DNA of 64,000 bases from Isoetes taiwanensis (lineage: Eukaryota > Streptophyta > Lycopodiopsida > Isoetales > Isoetaceae). Shown one piece after another: positions 59,026 to 64,000 of the stretch. The stretch covers positions 421,920 through 485,919 of the forward strand of contig JAJEKV010000067.1 in NCBI GenBank assembly GCA_021234155.1, written 5' to 3'. The translations under genes and the position numbers were made by a program. Numbering within the stretch: the first letter of the stretch is position 1; each line of letters opens with the position of its first letter. The notes beneath the pieces were generated by a model, which was given only the letters and a program-made list of their open reading frames with translations, had not been told where the DNA came from and did not search any database.

Positions 59026-60060
59026 TTATTCAAATATTGGGTTTAAATGGAGAAGTATGGGCGATATGCTGTTACACTAAGACAGAATTTTATGCTTTTA
59101 ATAGAATTAAGATCAAGCAGGCAGATCTTTACGATGAGGGGATCTGGCATACAGGCTGTAAAAGAAGGTGAGAGCCTGTTGAATTTAACCCTGAGCGAGC
59201 CTAACCACGGTGATGATTGGAAGCTCCAACTTGTCTTGTAGGTAAGAGTAGCCAATCTGTTCTCACAGTGCATGCCAAGTCTTAGAATTTTTAATATATT
59301 GCTTAGCATAGCCAACGTAGCCTGCCTAAATTAGGAATGCTGGGTATTTAAGTGGGAGACTTTTCTTCTTGGCACGACAGAATCTTCTATCTCATTTTCA
59401 ACTAGCAACATGTTCTTTCTGTGACTTTAAATGAATCTGAAGAATGAAACAAGTGAAATAGTTTATTAAGGAAGATGGCATCTTAGGCAAGAGGGAAAAG
59501 CTTTTATATTCTAATCTGAACTTGGACATAAAGGTTTGACTAATAAACTCCAAAAAAGTAACTGAAATAGATGTGGAAAGCAGAGAAACAATTAATAACT
59601 TTTCATTCCAAAGTTAAAATGAAATGGCTCCTACCATCTGATGATCCAGCCCAAAGGGCAATTTTCCTATCAAGTGAGGAATACCAGTGCAGTGCTTGAA
59701 GACAATGACTGAACAAGGATTAGTCAGCTGTCACATTTCCACGTTAAGAAGCTCCATTTCTACTGTTTTGGGTCTCCATTTGGTGTGCATTATTCCCGCA
59801 GTGTAGAAGGTTTTCTAAATTGAAGCTCGTTAGGCATTCTGCACGAAAAGATTTGGTGCTTGCAATGGTAATGAAAGTTCAGCTTTGAAAATACTGTGAT
59901 TGACATGCACTTCTATCCAGAATAATTAAATGCTCTTTAAATACCTTTCTGGATGTTTTATAATCTTAACATTCTTAATTGAAGGAAATTGTGCTTAAGC
60001 AGAAAGTTGTGAAAAGCCAGCAGAAGGTTCAGGGAACTCCACCCCTAGGGAAGAAAAATA
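59026..60060 (+). other. possible exon-like blocks of an unrecognised gene
   Basis: Three short open blocks on the plus strand are bounded by splice-like signals. About 59026-59165: TTTGCAG before, AAGAAG|GTGAGA after; FIQILGLNGEVWAICCY and RIKIKQADLYDEGIWHTG. About 59802-59867: CCCGCAG before, AATG|GTAATG after; RRFSKLKLVRHSARKDLV. About 59985-60055: EIVLKQKVVKSQQKVQG. No family is recognised and the blocks do not prove a gene. Confidence 0.2.
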
Positions 60061-63000
60061 TGGAGGGATACAAGGATACAAGTTAAAAATTATGTATTAC
60101 TGATGACACAACCTAGACTAACCAGTTCGCATCGCCATGGTAAATCAGGAAATTGATTGCAGAGTTTTAACCGGAGGGAAGGTACCAGCAGTTCCAATCC
60201 AGAGTGTTCAAGGTATATATTGGAAAAGTCATGATTAACTCGCGGTTCAATCTTTCGCTAGCAGCAGCTTTGCAATTTGCATTGGAACAGTTGCCTCCCA
60301 TTTCTAATACCGCTCCAAGGCTTAAGCATTTTGTGTTTTTATTTATTCTTTTACACCCTCCTGTATTGTTGTTGTAACGACCAAACAAAACGTCGCAGAT
60401 AAAAGCTTTTAATCCTATGTTGCTATTCGGCACATTTAAAAACGTGAAAAAGATTAAGAAATGGAAATAATTTTGAGAACTTGGATATATACATTGCAAA
60501 ACTATCGTAGTAAAACGGAATGTGAATGGAAAGCATCTCAATAAGAGGCCCAAACCGCCAATAGTTGTAAACCGCATTAAAGTGATGGTAGAAGGTAGTT
60601 CGCATTTGCACAAAGTGATGGTAAGGTAGTTCAAGATTTTCGCTTTTCAGATAACTTGATATTAATATCCGGATTTCAATCTAAAGAAATACTAGTAAAC
60701 GGTGTCCTGCTGCACTTTTAATGTTCATATTATGTGAAACTCAATAATAGCACATCTTGATGTTCGCAAGAAATTTGCTTCAAATTGTCTAATGACCTGT
60801 ATCAATAATGTGGTATTAACTTTGCATTTCTATAGATTTCGTGATAAGATGTAAGATGAATTTTACGCCCACGAACTCCGTGGCCCATCACCAAACCAGT
60901 TTTATAAAATGGAGCAATTAATTTCACTTAAAGAGAAGACATATCCAAAACTTACGCTAAATTATCCCAAGTATGCTTAACAAAAATATAGTATGTAAAT
61001 ACAAAACACCTAAATTTTATCTTGGTTCATTGGGCGTAGCTAGCCTATAATAGAACTTAAATACGCTGCCTCTATACGGGCGCATTGCCCGCGGCACGTT
61101 TTACTATTGATGCTCGTGATATATGTCTACCACCCAGCGATAACATCTCTAGCCGGTAAAAGTAGTGGGAAATGCATGTGTGATTCATTGATTTTAATCG
61201 CCCAAGATGTCTCATCGATCGTCAAGCACGTAGCATAACCTTATCCCGGGGTGTAGTTTTAGAGGGTCGAAAACATTTGTCGGGTATACCTAATGCAGTA
61301 ATCAGACATTTGCTCAACAGAATGCGCAACTCTTAGTACAGACAAGAGGCTGATGTTCAAAGAGATGATTCGGCTTTTCTAATTATTTGTTATTGTTATC
61401 AACGACAATTTTCAAGGCTCAAAAGAGACTTGTTTTAGCAGAAACAAATGCACAACAAATGTGTGCACGATATCATCGTGTCGGCTCGGTACTCATCAAG
61501 CTAGATGTAATGGAGGTTTTAGAGTACAATCAATATCATCAAATGGCATATAAGCGACAGATTTCTTATGCAGCGCTTATGCAATATAGATTAAACAAAT
61601 AGTTGCATCTATTTCATTTCAAAGGATCCAGATATGCATGCCAAAGGTATGCATTGTTAAAATATAAACCAATCTATGACCATATAAGTCAATCTATATT
61701 TACTCACCAAATTTTGTTTTGTCTATCTCTTGAATTTCAAATGAGATAGGCCACACAACATATCCTCATGCAATGCCCATAAAGACAAGACGTTGCCCTC
61801 AATGAATCAAACCACGTGGACTTGGTTCAATTTAATGTGACCTTGTGCCTTGACTAACAGATTTCGCGGTTCAATCTGAATCAAGGGCCTGGACCATTAC
61901 CTTACTACTAGCTTTCCTTTATTTTATGATTTGCTCATACAGCGGCCAAGGCCCGCCAGCAAAATTCTATATCAATTAAAGTACATTCACATATCAAAAA
62001 TATTAAATCTACCAAAATGCTCAAGCCTTGTGAGCCCAAAGCAGAAGACTGGATTTACCCAGACACGTCTCTTTATTGAAGTACCGACCGTGAAAACCGC
62101 ATGTAATTTGAAAGAACAACTCACGAAAACCAAGACAGAACCACAAAGTTAGAATCAATTGCAATGCAAATTATCTCACAAAAGTTTTATATCAAAACAA
62201 GACTTAAAGTCTATTTTCAAAGAAATAAATCTAATTGTAAATCTTATTGTCCATCACATAAAAACGCAGTATGAATTTGCATTTTAATACAATAGAAGAT
62301 CCGATGTGCACAAACATTATGCAAAGTAACCTCTCTTAAGTGGTGGTATATTTTTGCAAACCACGTGTGTATCGCCGTAGAAGTGAGAAACTCCAGACGA
62401 AGCGAAATAGCATAAAAGTATATGCACAAAGTATAGTATCATGTCTCAAGACAATTTAGATTTCTTGGTTCTAGACAATCCGCAATAATCTTGTTTTGTA
62501 TAATCACCTTGAATTCAAACCATTAAAATGTTTTCAACAAAGCAAAGAACCATTAATTTTATCTAATGGGTCTATATGCAATTTTCAATGGTCGCTAAAT
62601 GTTAACATTATATCAAATGACCTCCGATAGCCGGGCGAATTTAAACACTGATCATCAACCTAGCTGCTTAAGCAAACAAGACCGTTTCTACTTGCTATAG
62701 ATGTCGATCCTCCCTGGCAATCAACTTCCGCTACAATATATGTGCTTTTAAATCATCCTAATTGGCATCAAGATCCGTGGTACCCTTAAGATAGCTCAAT
62801 ATTCTTTGCTTAACCAATGAGTTTTGATCACATTAATATATCTTATATATTTACGGGAAGGATACATCGTGCCTGGTATAATTTGGCAGAAAATGTATAC
62901 CAATTACAGATCTATATGAACATTTATTTGTCTTTCATTTGCATTTTGCGGACAAAGGAAGGTGAGTCTAGAAATTTTATGTCTGAGGCTGTAAGTAGGG

Positions 63001-63529
63001 AGAGTTTGCAATGTTGCAATCTTCATACCAAATCTTCAATCATATGTGTGGCCCTTTATTTTAGCAACAAGGTCTTGCCGGTCCATGTTTCTATGCACTT
63101 CTATACCCAAGAACTCAATTCCGCTATTTGAAACATTTTGCTTAAAATATATTTATTAATCGTATCCAAAACTTTATCTTTTAGCAATTCATATAATGTT
63201 GTCTTCGGTTATTAAATAATAATGCATCAATCTCTTGATCCTTAAATCTATATATAAATTTCCTTCCATCATAATTCGCCAAACCCCGCTTTGGCAGAGC
63301 ACTGTTCAAGCAAGACGAAAATTTCATTCTTCGGGCGTATTGTTCCAAGCCACATAACGCCTTTAATTCCAAACCTCTATTTACCAAACCCGTGCTTGCT
63401 CTCAAACAAATCCTTCCTGCTTTGACATTAAATCATCCATATCTCGTTGATCAGTATGAATCTGTGCAAATACTCCGATTTTAACTAAAGGTGAAAAGCT
63501 CGCATCATAATCCTCATCTAAAATGCAAG
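60061..63529. other. no gene supported
   Basis: AT-rich with short frames. AAAGTGATGGTA and AGGTAGTTC are repeated at 60579 and 60612. A 155-codon minus frame (60634-60167) is Cys/Phe-rich and not convincing. A lone CGGCCAAGGCCCG core lies near 61943. Confidence 0.35.
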
Positions 63530-63805
63530 AACCGGCCAAAAAGCAAATCTAGCCTAATTGCACTATCCTTATTATTTTTTTGGATCATTGGATCCATAGT
63601 TCTATGAATAAGCAAATGAAGGGAATGTGGAAATACACATCAGCCCCACGCACAAGTTTGCACCTATATGTTCAAAATACGATATATACATACATGTATT
63701 TTAATCCATACACATGAGAAATGAATATATTACCATTGTGTGTCTATAGAACATGAGCCAAGAACAAATAAGAGCAATGACATAAGAAGAAATGAGTGAA
63801 GACTG
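63530..63805. repeat. dispersed repeat C, copy 2
   Basis: Partner of 56757-57055, with the same order of conserved blocks and moderate divergence. The window ends about 200 bp later in a GC-richer stretch with no recognised gene. Confidence 0.8.
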
Positions 63806-64000
63806 TGTCTTAGTCGGTCCTCCGCTCAAAATGCTTACAAGTGACTATCATTAACACGCCTTCAAATACTAGTTGTTGTTTCCTCGGCCCCACCAGAATA
63901 GATCCAAAACAAGCCGCCAAAGCCTCCCAGATCCCGCCCTCCACTGGGGCTTCCTCCTCCTCTCTCGCCTCCGCGAGCACACACTCCAACTGGGAGGAGT

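Noticed and set aside
1-64000. Bacterial-style systems (CRISPR arrays, operons, toxin-antitoxin modules, phage genes)
   Set aside because: No regularly spaced direct repeats with unique spacers and no prokaryotic gene organisation; plant families and introns show a nuclear plant origin.

Overview
This window looks like nuclear DNA of a land plant with a large, repeat-rich genome. The evidence is the plant protein families present (PLS-class PPR, oleosin, AMT2-type ammonium transporter, CYP73 cinnamate 4-hydroxylase, ATL RING-H2 ligase), GT-AG introns, a chromoviral Ty3/gypsy integrase, plant-type transposons and the near absence of intact genes in 64 kb. I cannot name the species. A fern, lycophyte or gymnosperm would fit the transposon load, but that is a guess. 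There are no bacterial operons, no CRISPR arrays and no rRNA or tRNA genes that I can see.

Layout. 1-1.3 kb: LTR ending at an initiator-methionine-tRNA primer-binding site. 1.7-4.05 kb: fragments of a PPR protein (-), an oleosin (-), an AMT2 ammonium transporter (+) and possibly a fourth gene (-), all broken. 4.3-5.5 kb: dispersed repeats that recur at 56.4-57.8 kb. 6.2-6.9 kb: unrecognised helical protein fragment. 7.1-8.1 kb: inverted repeat and a retroposon-like 3' end with a (CTAT)n tail. 10.4-12.0 kb: a roughly 390-codon unrecognised plant exon interrupted by a textbook non-autonomous Mutator-type element (41-bp perfect TIRs, 9-bp target duplication). 15.6-17.4 kb: LINE endonuclease fragment and a gypsy integrase remnant. 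18.0-22.4 kb: pogo/Tigger-like transposase gene with introns, split by a concatemer of SINE-like units. 24.5-25.4 kb: CYP73 pseudogene that keeps an intron but has lost its heme cysteine. 26.1-26.5 kb: foldback built of short repeated units. 30.5, 34.1, 37.2-38.8 and 47.3-49.1 kb: minus-strand copies of one or more LINE families; three of the 3' ends carry or lie beside AATAG-type repeats. 40.3-40.5 kb: a strand-asymmetric polypurine tract. 54.9-55.4 kb: a MITE-like element. 55.8-56.2 kb: the only gene that appears intact, a small ATL-type RING-H2 protein.

The genes do not form a pathway. The window is best read as layered transposon insertions and captured or decayed gene pieces around one probable functional single-exon gene. 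Long stretches (26.5-30.5, 31-37, 39-47, 51-54.8 and 57.8-63.5 kb) hold no gene I can support; what little they contain is noted. All family assignments come from reading translated motifs by eye, and no database search was possible.
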